A stretch of 64,000 nt of DNA from assembly GCA_934793215.1 (NCBI GenBank), contig CAKVOP010000002.1:186001-250000 (forward strand), in the 5' to 3' direction. Origin of the DNA: an uncultured Clostridia bacterium. Lineage in GTDB: Bacteria > Bacillota > Clostridia > Christensenellales > UBA1242. A program made the translations under genes and the position numbers. This document shows, piece by piece, positions 50,747 to 60,678 of this stretch. Position 1 is the stretch's first letter, and every line of letters begins with the position of its first letter. Below the pieces are notes generated by a model. It did no database searches. It was not told the origin of the DNA and saw nothing but the letters and a program-made list of their open reading frames with translations.

Positions 50747-53341
50747 ATGAAAAAGAAAAGAATTGTAGTAGAAATTAAAGATTCACAACTGAAAAGTAAT
50801 AAAAAATTTAACAAATATTACTTTTCTGTTTCTGTGCCAAACACTTTTTACTATAACCAAATTCCTGATAAAAAAGGATTTTTTGATAAATTAAAAGACA
50901 AGTTTTCACAAAAAAAAGATAAAAAGCAAGAAGAAAAGGTTGAAGATATATCTCTTCCATCAAACATTGAAAGATATAACCCAACAGCGAGCGAGGGACT
51001 GACAAAAGCGCAAGTCGAAGAAAGAATTGCATCTAAACTCACAAATGAAAATAAAATTAAATCTTCAAAGTCTTATGGTTCTATCTTCGTAAAAAATATT
51101 TTTACATTTTTCAACATGCTTTGGACAATCATTGCAATCGCTTTATGTGCAGTAGGCTCTTATAAGGAACTTTTGTTTGTATTTGTTATTGTTGCAAACA
51201 CGGCTATTGCCATAATTCAAGAAATAAGAGCAAAAGTCGCCGTTGAAAAATTGTCGATGATAACCTCACCTCTCGTTAAAACGATAAGAGAAGGCAATCA
51301 AGTAAATATTTCAGCCGACAAACTGGTGCTAGATGATGTTATTTACCTCACAAGCGGAAATCAAATACCAAGTGACTGCAAAATTATAGAAGGCAAAGTT
51401 GAAGTGAATGAAAGTTTGCTTACCGGCGAGTCAAATGCCATTGAAAAAACACTTGGGGACGATTTGCTCTCTGGAAGTTTTATTGTTTCAGGCGTATGTT
51501 ATGCTCGAATAGAAAAAGTTGGCAAAAGCAACTACATTCATCAAATTGCAAAGAAAGCAAAGGAATTCAAAGCACCTCAATCAAACCTTTTCAAAGACTT
51601 GAACAGACTTATCAAATACATCGGTATTGCCCTTGTGCCTATTGGAGTCTTGACTTTTCTTAAAGAATACGCCGAACCTGCTTCAACAATTAAAACACAA
51701 ATAGAAAACACAAGCGGGGCTCTAACAAGCATGATACCTGCGGGAATGTTCCTACTGGTTACCATTTCACTCGCTGTGGGCGTTGTCAAACTCGCCAAAA
51801 AGAAAACTTTGGTGCGTGACCTCTACTCTATTGAAATGCTTGCAAGAACTAATGTTTTATGTCTTGACAAAACAGGCACAATAACAGACGGCACGATGCG
51901 AGTTGTAGATTTTATGAGTTACTCGAAAAAAAGAAAATCTTCGGTTCAAAAATTGATTGCAAATGTTCTTAATGCTCAAAAGACATCAAATGCAACAAGC
52001 ACTGCGATGATAAAGGAATTTGGTCAAAGCGATAGTTTAGACGCATTAAACCAAGCAGAATTTAGTTCTGATAAGAAATACTCAATCACACAACTGTCAA
52101 ATAAAAATATTTATTTCTTGGGTGCTTACTCCAACATAAAATGCCCAATATCTGCTGAACAACTTGCCTTCATTGAAGAAAAGCAAGCCCAAGGGTTGAG
52201 AATTATTGCTTTCGCAGAACAAGAAGGCGGAAAGTTTGATAAAGATATGAATGGCAAAAACGCCAGACTTCTTGCACTTGTCGTCATTGAAGAGCATATT
52301 CGAGATGACGCAATAGAAACAATCCAATGGTTTAAATTTAATGGCGTCGAAGTTAAAATAATCTCTGGTGATGCACCTCAAACAGTTGCAAAAATAGCAC
52401 AAAGAGTTGGAGTGGAAAATAGTGAAAAATATATTTCACTAGAAAACATGTCGCTCGACGAAGTAGAACAAATCGCAGACCAATTTACCGTTTTTGGACG
52501 CGTTACACCCGAGCAAAAATACACACTTGTCAAGGCACTGAAAAAGAAAGGAAAAGTGGTCGCAATGACGGGTGATGGCGTTAATGATACCCTTGCATTG
52601 AAAGAGGCTGATTGTTCTATCGCAATGGCAGACGGAAGTGAAGTTGCAAGAAGTATCTCAAACCTTGTTCTTTTAGATTCAAACTTCTCATCTTTGCCAT
52701 CTGTCGTTAAGGAAGGCAGACAAGTTATAAACAATGTTCAAAACTCCGCATCTCTCTTCCTTATGAAAACATTCTTTGCCATAACACTTACGATTATCAC
52801 ATTATTTTTACAAATCAACTACCCTTTCAAACCAAGCATGATGCTTTTATTAGAATCATTTGTCATTGGAATTCCATCATTTATTTTAACATTTGAGCCT
52901 AACACAAAACGAATAAATGGAAATTTTATTCCACAAGTTATGAAACGTGCTCTTCCAAGAGCATTCTTAATGCTGTTAAACGTTTTGGTAATTATGATGC
53001 TTTACTATTCTCAAACAATAAGTATTCTTTCAAGTGAAGAATACAAAACGCTTTGCGTGCTTGTTTTAACCTACACTGGTTTTTTAAACCTTGTCACATT
53101 GTGCGTACCTCCAACCCTGCTCAAATGGCTGGCAATGATATTCTCGTTTGTGACAGTAACTATTTCAATTTGCGTAGTTCCAAATATGTTCTCAATTCAA
53201 TCTAATTCAGCAACTGTGCTTATTACATTCTTCGCAATAATCCTTGTTTCAGTCATTATATTAACAATTATTAAATTGAATTCAAAGAGGATAGACCGAC
53301 TACGCGAAAAAGTCATTAGTTTACTTCAAAAGCAAAGTTAA
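50747..53341 (+). CDS. P-type cation-transporting ATPase (CtpE/Exp7-like)
   Basis: 864 residues from the ATG at 50747 (a GTG one codon earlier is possible). An N-terminal basic, Gln/Glu-rich extension of about 90 residues precedes the first membrane pair. Motifs: LLTGESNAI (actuator), LCLDKTGTITDG (phosphorylated Asp near 376), KYTLVKALKKKGKVVAMTGDGVNDTLALKEADCSIAM (hinge), then IS-N-LVLLDSNFSSLPSVVKEGR and about six C-terminal membrane segments. The closing motifs fit the CtpE/Exp7 group, thought to move calcium or another divalent cation. Predicted leaderless transcript. Confidence 0.9.
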   Translation: MKKKRIVVEIKDSQLKSNKKFNKYYFSVSVPNTFYYNQIPDKKGFFDKLKDKFSQKKDKKQEEKVEDISLPSNIERYNPTASEGLTKAQVEERIASKLTNENKIKSSKSYGSIFVKNIFTFFNMLWTIIAIALCAVGSYKELLFVFVIVANTAIAIIQEIRAKVAVEKLSMITSPLVKTIREGNQVNISADKLVLDDVIYLTSGNQIPSDCKIIEGKVEVNESLLTGESNAIEKTLGDDLLSGSFIVSGVCYARIEKVGKSNYIHQIAKKAKEFKAPQSNLFKDLNRLIKYIGIALVPIGVLTFLKEYAEPASTIKTQIENTSGALTSMIPAGMFLLVTISLAVGVVKLAKKKTLVRDLYSIEMLARTNVLCLDKTGTITDGTMRVVDFMSYSKKRKSSVQKLIANVLNAQKTSNATSTAMIKEFGQSDSLDALNQAEFSSDKKYSITQLSNKNIYFLGAYSNIKCPISAEQLAFIEEKQAQGLRIIAFAEQEGGKFDKDMNGKNARLLALVVIEEHIRDDAIETIQWFKFNGVEVKIISGDAPQTVAKIAQRVGVENSEKYISLENMSLDEVEQIADQFTVFGRVTPEQKYTLVKALKKKGKVVAMTGDGVNDTLALKEADCSIAMADGSEVARSISNLVLLDSNFSSLPSVVKEGRQVINNVQNSASLFLMKTFFAITLTIITLFLQINYPFKPSMMLLLESFVIGIPSFILTFEPNTKRINGNFIPQVMKRALPRAFLMLLNVLVIMMLYYSQTISILSSEEYKTLCVLVLTYTGFLNLVTLCVPPTLLKWLAMIFSFVTVTISICVVPNMFSIQSNSATVLITFFAIILVSVIILTIIKLNSKRIDRLREKVISLLQKQS

Positions 53342-53371
53342 ATGGTTAAAATCATGAATCTCAATATCTAT

Positions 53372-53415
53372 AATTGATAGAGATTGATTATAGAAATTGA
53401 TAGAGATTGATTATA
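53372..53415. repeat. Two 21-base direct repeats
   Basis: AATTGATAGAGATTGATTATA occurs at 53372-53392 and again at 53395-53415, two bases apart, just after the ATPase stop. Function not evident. Confidence 0.85.
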
Positions 53416-53482
53416 AATAAATCATAACTTATAAGAGCATTAATTTTATCATAATAAAACGAATTAAAAACCACCATGATAC

Positions 53483-53572
53483 GAAGTGAACCCCATTTTT
53501 GCACCGCAAAAATAAAAACCACTTCAAAAAAAATATCTCCTTATGGTAAAATCCATATAGGAGGTATTTTTT
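53483..53572. other. Two consecutive hairpins, possible insertion-sequence remnant
   Basis: First: GAAGTG (53483-53488) with CACTTC (53520-53525), enclosing the 8-base stem ATTTTTGC/GCAAAAAT. Second: 53531-53546 with 53553-53570, about 14 pairs with one bulge and a T-run, a good terminator for the ATPase. The first begins GAAGTGAACCCC, which resembles the ends of some IS3-type elements; no transposase is present. The rest of 53342-53695 has only the repeats and terminator listed. Confidence 0.4.
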
Positions 53573-53622
53573 ATATCTCAATAATAACCTTGTTTAAACT
53601 GACCTTTCTTTTCAACAAAAAG

Positions 53623-53660
53623 CCACCAGCAAATGAGCATGCCCAAACTGGTGGATTTTT
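53623..53660. terminator. Bidirectional terminator
   Basis: CCACCAG (53623-53629) and CTGGTGG (53648-53654) with T-runs on both strands; it closes the ftsH transcript on the minus strand. Confidence 0.75.
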
Positions 53661-53695
53661 TATTAGTAAATTTAGTTTCAATTCTCTTTTTTAGT

Positions 53696-54400
53696 TTACT
53701 GCAAACTATTAACAAATTGATAAACTGCATAAGTGTTTGCACTTACAGTAATTGAAAGTAAAGCGTTTGCACGATTTGTGCAAGAACCAAAATAGAAGGT
53801 TGTTTCTGTCCAAGCATCTTCGCTTGACAATGTAAAATAAACATCTCTATATTCTATTGTTTGGTCGCCTTGAACAATAACTGATGTGTACTCTTTTCCA
53901 TTTGCAGAGTAAAGCTTTTGAAGCGAGTCATATTGGAAATGAACATAGTTCTTTCCAAGTTTTGAAGAAAGATTTTGATGTATGCCACTTCCTTCACCTG
54001 TTGTGCTTGAAAAAGTCAAATAGAACTTTTCGCTTGTACTTTCTTCAATCTTGTATGCACCTGCATCACCAGCAAAAAGGGCTGAAAGGTAAGTGCTAAT
54101 AAATGAATCGTCAATATGTTTGGCAACTTTATTGTAGTTAGTTTCATTTAAACTCTTTTCAAATGTGGTTTTGGTACTATCAATAGTAACTTCAATTTCA
54201 TTTGAAGGTTTAATAAAGTATGGTTTCAAATTCACTCTTACCACGCTCATTGTTACAATGGTAACAACAAGGGCAAAGCAAAGAAAAGTGATAATTGAAA
54301 AAGAGATTATTCTTTTTCTTTTCTTTTTTGCTAAAATTTCATCACTTACAGATTTTAAAACATTATCAACATGCTGATTATTTACTGCTTTCTCTTCCAT
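53696..54400 (-). CDS. Exported protein of unknown function, co-transcribed with ftsH
   Basis: 234 residues. Cytoplasmic acidic then basic start (KKKRKR), one membrane segment near 30-55, then an extracytoplasmic beta-rich domain without recognised motifs. AAGGAG precedes the ATG, which lies two bases after the ftsH stop, so the two are one operon. A membrane protein next to FtsH could be a substrate adaptor, but this rests only on position. Confidence 0.6.
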   Translation of the reverse strand: MEEKAVNNQHVDNVLKSVSDEILAKKKRKRIISFSIITFLCFALVVTIVTMSVVRVNLKPYFIKPSNEIEVTIDSTKTTFEKSLNETNYNKVAKHIDDSFISTYLSALFAGDAGAYKIEESTSEKFYLTFSSTTGEGSGIHQNLSSKLGKNYVHFQYDSLQKLYSANGKEYTSVIVQGDQTIEYRDVYFTLSSEDAWTETTFYFGSCTNRANALLSITVSANTYAVYQFVNSLQ

Positions 54401-54402
54401 GC

Positions 54403-56709
54403 TTACTCTCCTTTATCCTCTGTACCAGAATTATCATCAATTTTCTTCGTTCTTGGTTTTCTTGCAATATGTTTTTTCTCTTCTTTTTGCTCTGTGTTTT
54501 CTTCTGGTCTTTCAACTTTAATTTCATCTTTTAAAAAGTCTTGTGTTTTTTCGGCTGTTTCTTCGGGTTTATCCGTTGTCAATTCTTCTTTGTCTTCTTC
54601 CAAATTTACAGCATAATTTTTCTTGATGAGTTCGTATTCTTCCTCGGTTATTATCCCGTTTTCAAGAAGTTTTTGTCCCTCTAATAATTTCCTTTCCATT
54701 AGAGTCTTTTTTGCAAGAGTTTCTCTTTCTTTTTTCTCTTTTTCTTCTTTTTCGCGTTGAAGAGCTTGCTTTTCGTCCATAACTTTCGCTATTTCAGTCG
54801 CACTCTTGCCCTCCATAAGCATATCAACTTCTTCTTTGTTGATTGTTTCTTTATCAAGAAGAAGCGTTGCCATTTCATGAAGCAAGTTTTCGTTATCTTG
54901 CAAGAGTTTCTTTGCTCGTTTGTAGTTATAGTCAAGAATTGCTTTTACTTCTTCGTCTGCCTCGGAAGCAAGTTTTTCAGAAAAGTCATTTTTAGTTTGA
55001 TAATCTCTGCCAATAAACAATTGTTCACTGCTGTCAAGTGACAAGAAACCAATGTTTTTACTCATACCCCAGTTGTGAACCATTCTTCTCGCAATTTTTG
55101 ACGCATGAGCAATATCGCTTGACGCACCAGTTGTAATATCTTTAAAAATAATCTCTTCCGCGATTCTTCCGCCCATTGTCATAGCAATTTCGTCCATGAG
55201 TTGGTTATAAGTGCGGTATGAATTATCATTTTCAGGGCGTTGCATTGTGTACCCACCTGCTGACCCTCTTGGTATAATCGAAACTTCTTGCACATCATCT
55301 GCGTTTTTGAGAAGTTTGCCAAGGATAGCGTGACCTGATTCATGATAAGCTGTGATTTTACGGTCTCTGTCAGTAACAAGTCGAGACTTCTTTTGAGGCC
55401 CCATTGTCACTTTATTGATACCCTCTGTAATATCAGCCATAATGATTTTTGGTCTGTTTGCTCTTGCAGCCAAAATTGCTGCCTCGTTAAGCATATTTTC
55501 AATGTCAGCCCCAGTAAAACCAACTGTGATTTTAGCAAGGGTTTTAAAATCTACATTTTCGTCAATAGGCTTATTTCTTGCATGAATTCTTAAAATGCCT
55601 TCTCTGCCTTTAACATCTGGGACATTTACATAAATTTGTCTATCAAATCTGCCCGGTCTTAAAAGTGCAGGATCGAGGACATCAGCTCTGTTTGTTGCAG
55701 CAAGCACAATAATGCCTTCATTTGACTCAAACCCGTCCATTTCAACAAGAAGCTGGTTTAATGTTTGCTCTCTTTCATCATTTCCACCACCAAGGCCTGC
55801 CCCTCTTTGACGACCAACGGCATCAATTTCATCAATAAAGATAATGCATGGCTTATAACGTTTTGCTTGTTCAAAGAGGTCTCTTACTCTTGAAGCACCA
55901 ACGCCTACAAACATTTCAACAAAGTCCGAACCACTGATTGAGATAAATCTGCAATTCGCTTCTCCCGCAACAGCTCTTGCAAGCAATGTTTTACCTGTTC
56001 CTGGATTGCCCACCAAAAGCACACCTTTTGGAATTCTTGCCCCAAGGTCTGTGAACTTTTTAGGATTTTTCAAAAACTCTACAAGTTCTTCAAGCTCGGC
56101 TTTTTCTTCATCACTTCCAGCAATATCGTCAAACCTAACTTTACTTGTCGTATAAGCCTTTGCTCGGCTTTTCCCAAAGCCCATTGCACTTTTGTTTGAC
56201 GAACTGATAAGTCTATAAATCATAAATATGATGAATATTCCAAAGCCTAAATAAAGCACTTGTGAAATTATGTTCCAGACATCAATTCCCCTTTCTCCTT
56301 TCTTGATGGAGATAAGTTCTTTTTGCTCATCTTGTGGAGCAGTTTTGTTAAATTCAACTACGCTATCATTATACTCTTTTATGGCATTCTTTGTAAAAAG
56401 AAGCACGTCATCACCATATTCATAATTGATATAGTAATCTGCGTAATCAGGGAATCCCTTTTCAAATTTAGAATTGTTTACGAGAAAATAAATTGAGTTA
56501 TCCTTATAATAAACAGCAACAACTCTTTCTGTTTGATCGTCTTTGTTTTTATGTGTCCCATTTATAAGTTGTTGAATTTCAGTTTCTCCGCCATAAATGT
56601 ACTGCCCTTTATAGCCAGTGTTAGAAAACATTAAAAATAGTATTACTGCCGAAAAAAGCAAAACTACAACCCAAAATGACCACTTAAATTTTGGTTTTTT
56701 CTCTTCCAT
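54403..56709 (-). CDS. ftsH: ATP-dependent zinc metalloprotease FtsH
   Basis: 768 residues from the ATG at 56709 (AAGGAGG upstream; the longer frame begins with TTG). Membrane segments near 13-32 and about 155-175, the AAA domain with Walker A GNPGTGKT and Walker [12 protein letters not shown], the arginine-finger region RPGRFDRQ, and the zinc motif H-E-S-G-H with the family sequence TAYHESGHA. The last 130 residues are a charged low-complexity tail (E/K-rich), longer than in Bacillus FtsH. It degrades membrane and short-lived proteins. Confidence 0.97.
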   Translation of the reverse strand: MEEKKPKFKWSFWVVVLLFSAVILFLMFSNTGYKGQYIYGGETEIQQLINGTHKNKDDQTERVVAVYYKDNSIYFLVNNSKFEKGFPDYADYYINYEYGDDVLLFTKNAIKEYNDSVVEFNKTAPQDEQKELISIKKGERGIDVWNIISQVLYLGFGIFIIFMIYRLISSSNKSAMGFGKSRAKAYTTSKVRFDDIAGSDEEKAELEELVEFLKNPKKFTDLGARIPKGVLLVGNPGTGKTLLARAVAGEANCRFISISGSDFVEMFVGVGASRVRDLFEQAKRYKPCIIFIDEIDAVGRQRGAGLGGGNDEREQTLNQLLVEMDGFESNEGIIVLAATNRADVLDPALLRPGRFDRQIYVNVPDVKGREGILRIHARNKPIDENVDFKTLAKITVGFTGADIENMLNEAAILAARANRPKIIMADITEGINKVTMGPQKKSRLVTDRDRKITAYHESGHAILGKLLKNADDVQEVSIIPRGSAGGYTMQRPENDNSYRTYNQLMDEIAMTMGGRIAEEIIFKDITTGASSDIAHASKIARRMVHNWGMSKNIGFLSLDSSEQLFIGRDYQTKNDFSEKLASEADEEVKAILDYNYKRAKKLLQDNENLLHEMATLLLDKETINKEEVDMLMEGKSATEIAKVMDEKQALQREKEEKEKKERETLAKKTLMERKLLEGQKLLENGIITEEEYELIKKNYAVNLEEDKEELTTDKPEETAEKTQDFLKDEIKVERPEENTEQKEEKKHIARKPRTKKIDDNSGTEDKGE

Positions 56710-56820
56710 GAAGCCTCCTTGCTCATTTTTCAAGATATTGTACCATAAAAAAATGTTTCAAGCAAGTAAAACGCCCCCATTTTGTGGTTAATTTTTGCAT
56801 AGTTTTCTCTTTCGACAATT

Positions 56821-58074
56821 TTAATCGGCTTCCAATATTAATTCCAATTTGAAGACTACATTTTCTATAAAGTCTTCTGCTGAAATATTTTGGTCAAGAT
56901 ATCTCATATACTCTTTTCTGTTGTTTTTCATAAATAACTCGTTTAAGCCGATTACATCGGTTTTTTCTTCTTTGAGAATTTTAACAATGTTTGCAAAACT
57001 ATTTTTCAATTTTTGGTCTATTTTGTGTGCAGCCTCTTCGCTTAAACGGGTAAACTCGTTGTTTATTTTTAGTTCACTAGTCGAATTTTCAAGTTCTATT
57101 AACGACAAATTCACATCAACTTTTGCATCAAAAATAGGAATTCCGTTTTCAAATTTAGTAGTCAAATTTATATCTTTTTTGAGAATTTCGTAAACTGCAT
57201 TAACTCGTTGGTCTTCAATAAGCACATCATCTATTTTTATCACTTGTTTGCTAGATTTTTCGTTCAATAGATTAATTGCGTTAATTTGTTCAAGTGATAG
57301 TATTTTTACTATCTTCCCATTTTTCACTATCGCACTTTTACCAGTATTTACTATGGTTTTTGGATCGTTACCTCCGCCTCTTGACGAACTTCCGCCACCG
57401 TTTGCCCCCTCGCTTGGTTGTTCTTCCTCTGCTGGGGTGACCTGCATAGAGTAATCTTCTTCTTCATCTTTGGTTGCCGTTGTTAAAAAGCCAACTATTG
57501 ATGATTTTGTAGGGCTGTAATATCCCCTATAGAATGATTCAAGGCTTGTATCAGTCACATAAATATGGTCAGCATTATAGCCAACTATTTGTTCAAGTTT
57601 AAACCCTAAATTATCCCTTAAACTTTGAGTGGAAGAAAGCAAATCTTTTGCCGATTTGTTGGTGCATATAAATACTGTGTTTTCTGGAAACCCCGGCAAA
57701 CGACCAAAATAATCAAGTGCGTTTACTCCATCTTCTTCCATAAGAGCAAGGTTTACTACGGTTGTTTTGGTATGATAGAGACCAATCTTGCGTCCCATGG
57801 CAAGTTGTGCTTCGTAAACAGCTTCTCCCACACTTTTTCCTTTCCCTGTAATAACTGACTCTTTATCGTCAAAAGTTTGATTTACCGATGGTATAAAAAC
57901 AAGAAAAGAGACTTCATAATCATCTTCGACTTTATCAATTCCAACCGCGGTAACAACTCCGCGTTCTCGATTTTCACCTGGGGCAAATATTTTTGCAGGC
58001 ATAAAAACAAGCATTATGACGAAAAAGATGATAAGCATTGGATTATTAAGTAGATTCTTGAATTTGCTTTTCAT
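56821..58074 (-). CDS. gerC: Spore germination protein GerC (Ger(x)C family), without a lipobox
   Basis: 417 residues. Ger(x)C signatures: NRERGVVTAVGIDKVEDDYEV, VYEAQLAMGRKIGLYHTKTTVVN, and a C-terminal domain with a DQNISAEDF-like ending. In the family an N-terminal signal peptide ends in a lipid-modified Cys, but here residues 12-32 (PMLIIFFVIMLVFMPAKIFA) contain no cysteine. It therefore may stay as a signal-anchored protein. A Gly/Ser-rich linker interrupts the middle. GGGAGG is upstream. Last gene of gerABC; overlaps gerB by 29 bases. Confidence 0.88.
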   Translation of the reverse strand: MKSKFKNLLNNPMLIIFFVIMLVFMPAKIFAPGENRERGVVTAVGIDKVEDDYEVSFLVFIPSVNQTFDDKESVITGKGKSVGEAVYEAQLAMGRKIGLYHTKTTVVNLALMEEDGVNALDYFGRLPGFPENTVFICTNKSAKDLLSSTQSLRDNLGFKLEQIVGYNADHIYVTDTSLESFYRGYYSPTKSSIVGFLTTATKDEEEDYSMQVTPAEEEQPSEGANGGGSSSRGGGNDPKTIVNTGKSAIVKNGKIVKILSLEQINAINLLNEKSSKQVIKIDDVLIEDQRVNAVYEILKKDINLTTKFENGIPIFDAKVDVNLSLIELENSTSELKINNEFTRLSEEAAHKIDQKLKNSFANIVKILKEEKTDVIGLNELFMKNNRKEYMRYLDQNISAEDFIENVVFKLELILEAD

Positions 58075-59140
58075 TTTTCCTCCCCACCATAACGATTATA
58101 AAAAATATTATTGGCAAGACATACCCCGCAACAACTCCCAGCACGGCTTCCCAGCCATTGACCCACTGGATAAGAACTTCATATTTGCCAAGATAGAGTT
58201 CGTAAAGAAGCAGATACGACACAATAAACACCCCGCATGAAAATTTATTGGTCATTTTAGGAAACAACACTTGCAAGGTGTCACAAACTGCATAAGAAAA
58301 AATGTTGACCTGAAAAATCGTTATAAAACATATCGTAACCATTGCTATGACATCAAGTCTGCCAAATGCATTAAATTCGACTGTAAAAACCACGACATCT
58401 GAAAGAGCGTTATTATGCATAAATGCTGTGATATGATATTTGCAATAGAAGATTGCATATAATGCGAGCACTAAAATCATGCCTAATATAGCATTCCAAT
58501 ATATTTTTTTGCTTGTTTTTCCTTGCATTTCTATTTTATCCATAACTAAAAATAGAAATATAAAGTCACCGAAAGTAAAGACATGTTTATACATTGTCAA
58601 CCCTAAATCTTTTATACTTGAAGTAAAAAGAATTGGAGAGTTAAGAGTCGTGAAAAGCGAAAAAGACAGACATATCACAACCCCCGCTATCAAAATATAG
58701 TAAAATAGTTCAATAGTTCTTGCAAGTGGACGAAGTCCTTTTATTACAGCAAAGCACGCAAGAGGAAAAGCACAGATAAACGCTATTGGAATAAATTCAT
58801 CTTGATAAACTTGCTGTTGAAAATACAAATAGGCAATAGAAAATGTCAGCACCACTTTAAAAAAGAAAAAAGTAAGCAAAATTAAATAGATAATCTTTGA
58901 AAAGAATGGAGAGAGTTTTTTGTTTAAGACATCTACAAGTTTGTCATTTGGATACGCCCTTTTCATCTTTACGAAAACAAAAAGAGTCGCAAGGTCTATT
59001 AAAAAGAGTCCAAGCATAACAAAGAGTCCGTCAGCACTCACAAATTGATATAAAAGTGAAGGTAAAAGCAAAATTTTATTTGACAAAACAAGTATGAATG
59101 CAATTACTCCCGCTTGTCCCGCTGAAATTTTATTACTCAT
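58046..59140 (-). CDS. gerB: Spore germination permease GerB
   Basis: 364 residues from the ATG at 59140 (GGAGG six bases upstream). About ten membrane segments, opening with KISAGQAGVIAFILVLSNKILLLPSLL, the spore-permease (APC superfamily) start. It is the membrane part of the nutrient germinant receptor, working with GerA and GerC in the spore inner membrane. It overlaps gerA by eight bases. Confidence 0.92.
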   Translation of the reverse strand: MSNKISAGQAGVIAFILVLSNKILLLPSLLYQFVSADGLFVMLGLFLIDLATLFVFVKMKRAYPNDKLVDVLNKKLSPFFSKIIYLILLTFFFFKVVLTFSIAYLYFQQQVYQDEFIPIAFICAFPLACFAVIKGLRPLARTIELFYYILIAGVVICLSFSLFTTLNSPILFTSSIKDLGLTMYKHVFTFGDFIFLFLVMDKIEMQGKTSKKIYWNAILGMILVLALYAIFYCKYHITAFMHNNALSDVVVFTVEFNAFGRLDVIAMVTICFITIFQVNIFSYAVCDTLQVLFPKMTNKFSCGVFIVSYLLLYELYLGKYEVLIQWVNGWEAVLGVVAGYVLPIIFFIIVMVGRKNEKQIQEST

Positions 59141-60569
59141 CTTTGCCCTCCTTTTTATTTCTTGGTCCCGAGAAAGACAACGGCACGCCATCGAGTTCTT
59201 TTGTCGTGCTTGTAAATATTCCATCTTTTAGGTCTTTTTTAATCCGCGGACTATAAGGCACAAGATATGGCGTATCATAACTATCCAAAGTATTAAGGTA
59301 CATAACAAAATAAATAATTCCGCCTAAAACTCCCAACATGCCCAGAGAACCGCCAAGAATTATAAAAATCATTTGCATTATTGTAATTTGAGCTGACTGC
59401 TCTGGTATTGTATAAAGTGCAATTTTGGATAATGCAATAATGATAACTCCGGGCGGAGAAATTAGTCCCGCTTTTACCCCGGTGTCGCCCAAGATTAACG
59501 CACCAACAATAGAGGTCGCAAGCCCTAAATAACTAGGCAAGCGCAGAGACACCTCGTAAAGAATTTGAAATAGTAAGAATATAAACAAAATTTCAAGAAA
59601 TGGCGTAAATGGCAAACCTTTTGTGGTGTCAGCAATCGTTATAAGAAAGTTGATTGGCAAAATGTTGTAATGAAAAATTTGAAGCGAAAGATAAAACCCT
59701 GGTGCTATTATTGCCACCAGCAATCCCAACAACCTTATAACCCTAACCATTGAAGAATAATGATGATTTGTATAGTAATCATTTGAATTGTGCAAATCTT
59801 CAATAACAGCAAACGGCAAAGTCAAAACGATTGGCGAATTATCCACAATAATTGCTACTTTCCCTTCCAATAATTTAGAGGTGACAATGTCTGGCTTTTC
59901 AGAGTTTCCAATTTGTTTAAAAATGGAATGCGGGCGTTCCTGTAAATAAGAAAGAATATAATAGGAATCCAAAATTCCATCTGCATCTATTTTCCCAAGT
60001 TTGGCGATTATTTTCTCAACAAGGTTGTCTTTCGCAACACCTTTTAGATAAGTTACCACAACGCTAGTTTGGCTATAAGATCCAATCTTTAATTGTTTCA
60101 TAACAAGTTTATCAGTTTTCAATCTTCGACGAATAAGAGTTATGTTGGTTTGCAAATCTTCAACAAAGCCCTCTCTCGGCCCTTGGATAACCGGAGATGT
60201 TGGTGGCTCTGACGGAACACGTGTTGGAAAAGAAAACAGGTCAACCGAAAGAATTTGTTTAGAAAAATTTGAAAATAAAATTAATTTTCCGTTTAAAATG
60301 TTGTCTAGTGCCTCTTTTTCTTTAATTTCTTCCACTTGTGCAGTTTGAAGAACTTTATCTTTTATTTCTGTTATTGAAAATACATCATCAAATTCTTGAA
60401 TGGGCTGATACACCGCTTCCGCAAGCAGATTTTGATCAGTTATACTTTTTAAAAACACCATGCCAATTTTTTGCTTCCCACGCACAAATAATCGGCTTGA
60501 AAAATCACTGCTTTCGTTTAAGGCAGTTTTATACTCTTCAATCTTTTTATCGACATTAAAATAAGACAT
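59133..60569 (-). CDS. gerA: Spore germination protein GerA
   Basis: 478 residues. Cytoplasmic N-terminal domain (LFVRGKQKIGMVFLKSI, then QNLLAEAVYQPIQEF), the motif SEPPTSPVIQGPREGFVEDL diagnostic of GerA, then about five membrane segments with YLSLQIFHYNILPINFLITIAD and LSPPG-type loops. It senses nutrients together with GerB and GerC. AAGGAAAG lies upstream, and a sigma-G-like promoter precedes it. Confidence 0.95.
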   Translation of the reverse strand: MSYFNVDKKIEEYKTALNESSDFSSRLFVRGKQKIGMVFLKSITDQNLLAEAVYQPIQEFDDVFSITEIKDKVLQTAQVEEIKEKEALDNILNGKLILFSNFSKQILSVDLFSFPTRVPSEPPTSPVIQGPREGFVEDLQTNITLIRRRLKTDKLVMKQLKIGSYSQTSVVVTYLKGVAKDNLVEKIIAKLGKIDADGILDSYYILSYLQERPHSIFKQIGNSEKPDIVTSKLLEGKVAIIVDNSPIVLTLPFAVIEDLHNSNDYYTNHHYSSMVRVIRLLGLLVAIIAPGFYLSLQIFHYNILPINFLITIADTTKGLPFTPFLEILFIFLLFQILYEVSLRLPSYLGLATSIVGALILGDTGVKAGLISPPGVIIIALSKIALYTIPEQSAQITIMQMIFIILGGSLGMLGVLGGIIYFVMYLNTLDSYDTPYLVPYSPRIKKDLKDGIFTSTTKELDGVPLSFSGPRNKKEGKDE

Positions 60570-60586
60570 ACGCTTTCCTTTTATGC

Positions 60587-60615
60587 TAGTATGTCTTATC
60601 TATAATTTTTTAGTC
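60587..60615 (-). promoter_or_regulatory. Possible sigma-G promoter of gerABC
   Basis: CATACTA (60593-60587) is an exact match to the forespore -10 (CATNNTA); GACTA (60615-60611), 17 bases upstream, matches GHATR in four of five positions. Confidence 0.45.
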
Positions 60616-60678
60616 ATGCAGAAATTCAATTTTAATCTCTGGTTTAATGCGTCTATTTACTTACAAAAGTCGGCAAAT

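Noticed and set aside
53476..53694. 72-codon plus-strand ORF in the repeat-rich gap
   Set aside because: It runs through both hairpins and the terminator, so it is not a credible gene.
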